Below are positions 44,643-44,776 of a stretch of DNA of 44,776 bases, one piece after another. Source of the stretch: an uncultured Clostridia bacterium (GTDB taxonomy: Bacteria > Bacillota > Clostridia > TANB77 > CAG-508); assembly GCA_934148985.1 (NCBI GenBank), contig CAKPDO010000007.1, positions 1-44,776 of the forward strand, written 5' to 3'. The notes beneath the pieces are model-generated. The model saw nothing but the letters and a program-made list of their open reading frames with translations, did no database searches and was not told the origin of the DNA. Both the position numbers and the translations under genes were made by a program. Position 1 is the stretch's first letter. Each line of letters opens with the position of its first letter.

Positions 44643-44671
44643 ATTATACAATATAAATTCCCAGCTGTCAA
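44643..44671 (-). promoter_or_regulatory. rplU: sigma-A promoter of rplU-rpmA
   Basis: Perfect consensus TTGACA (44666-44671), a 17-bp spacer and TATAAT (44643-44648) on the minus strand, about 105 bp upstream of rplU. Confidence 0.9.
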
Positions 44672-44776
44672 CCCATTTTTTTACTTTTTTAATCATAAAT
44701 ATGATTCATTTATGATAATGTCTTAATAAATCATTTAGGAAAATGTCTTAATTAAAAAATTTATGATATAAGTATA

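Noticed and set aside
1..44776. CRISPR arrays, tRNA or rRNA genes, complete insertion sequences
   Set aside because: No regularly spaced repeats, cloverleaf-like genes, rRNA segments or transposase ORFs were seen on either strand.

Overview
The window is AT-rich (roughly 30% G+C by eye) and looks like an uncultured, probably gut-associated Clostridia/Bacillota genome. It has AGGAGG-type ribosome binding sites, many TTG/GTG starts, a SpoIIQ-like sporulation protein, Ktr/Trk potassium genes, DisA, a DnaE-type polymerase and ackA/pta. Nearly all genes lie on the minus strand. I see no tRNA, rRNA, CRISPR array or complete mobile element. PARAGRAPH 2 (main observation): six genes (a metallophosphoesterase, a secreted M23 peptidase, a pilin-like/FGE protein, a VanW protein, a GT8 glycosyltransferase and an HD-domain protein) appear broken in a six-frame view. 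Each becomes a full-length, family-like protein when one C is skipped in front of an in-frame glycine codon. All ten lesions have the same form: zero-frame CGG followed by any base, with translation making sense again at GGN. In my hand scan CGG is otherwise absent as an in-frame codon from the native-looking genes, including dnaE, recG, tsaD, pgi and the Lon-like gene. The only four in-frame CGG codons lie in three compositionally different genes. The simplest biological reading is that CGG is an unassigned or hungry codon resolved by +1 frameshifting, or that CGGN is read as a quadruplet Gly codon. A motif-specific sequencing artefact must be excluded. PARAGRAPH 3 (layout, left to right): 62-1375 is a DUF4143-type AAA ATPase with a consensus promoter and a palindrome, followed by a group II intron fragment and an unknown gene with a hairpin-rich leader. 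2820-5989 is pta-ackA-phosphoesterase. 6004-8484 is a membrane-anchored subtilase-fold protein without its catalytic triad, divergent from the M23 gene. 9205-13826 is a Lon-like protease translationally coupled to a large pilin-like/FGE protein. 13919-18662 holds a small membrane protein, a foreign-looking gene, recG, a phosphoesterase and tsaD. 18748-21117 holds an AAA/nuclease protein and a membrane protein. 21252-23275 (plus strand) is vanW and a D-Ala-D-Ala carboxypeptidase. 23312-27123 holds a GGDEF-like protein, two GT8 glycosyltransferases and a PlsC-like acyltransferase. 27340-32469 is HD-secD-secF-greA-unknown-spoIIQ. 32827-34300 is a second pilin-like/FGE gene behind a truncated ABC ATPase. 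34410-43675 is a likely long operon, pgi-thioesterase-disA-cyclophilin-dnaE-ktrB-ktrA. 43829-44776 is rplU-rpmA with an L21-type leader and a consensus promoter. PARAGRAPH 4: secondary themes are a dispersed GGGACCGGTTCC-type repeat placed just upstream of several ribosome binding sites, a G+C-rich C-terminal cassette in one FGE protein that resembles a diversity-generating-retroelement variable region, and a Ktr gating protein that lacks its RCK_C domain although disA lies in the same operon.
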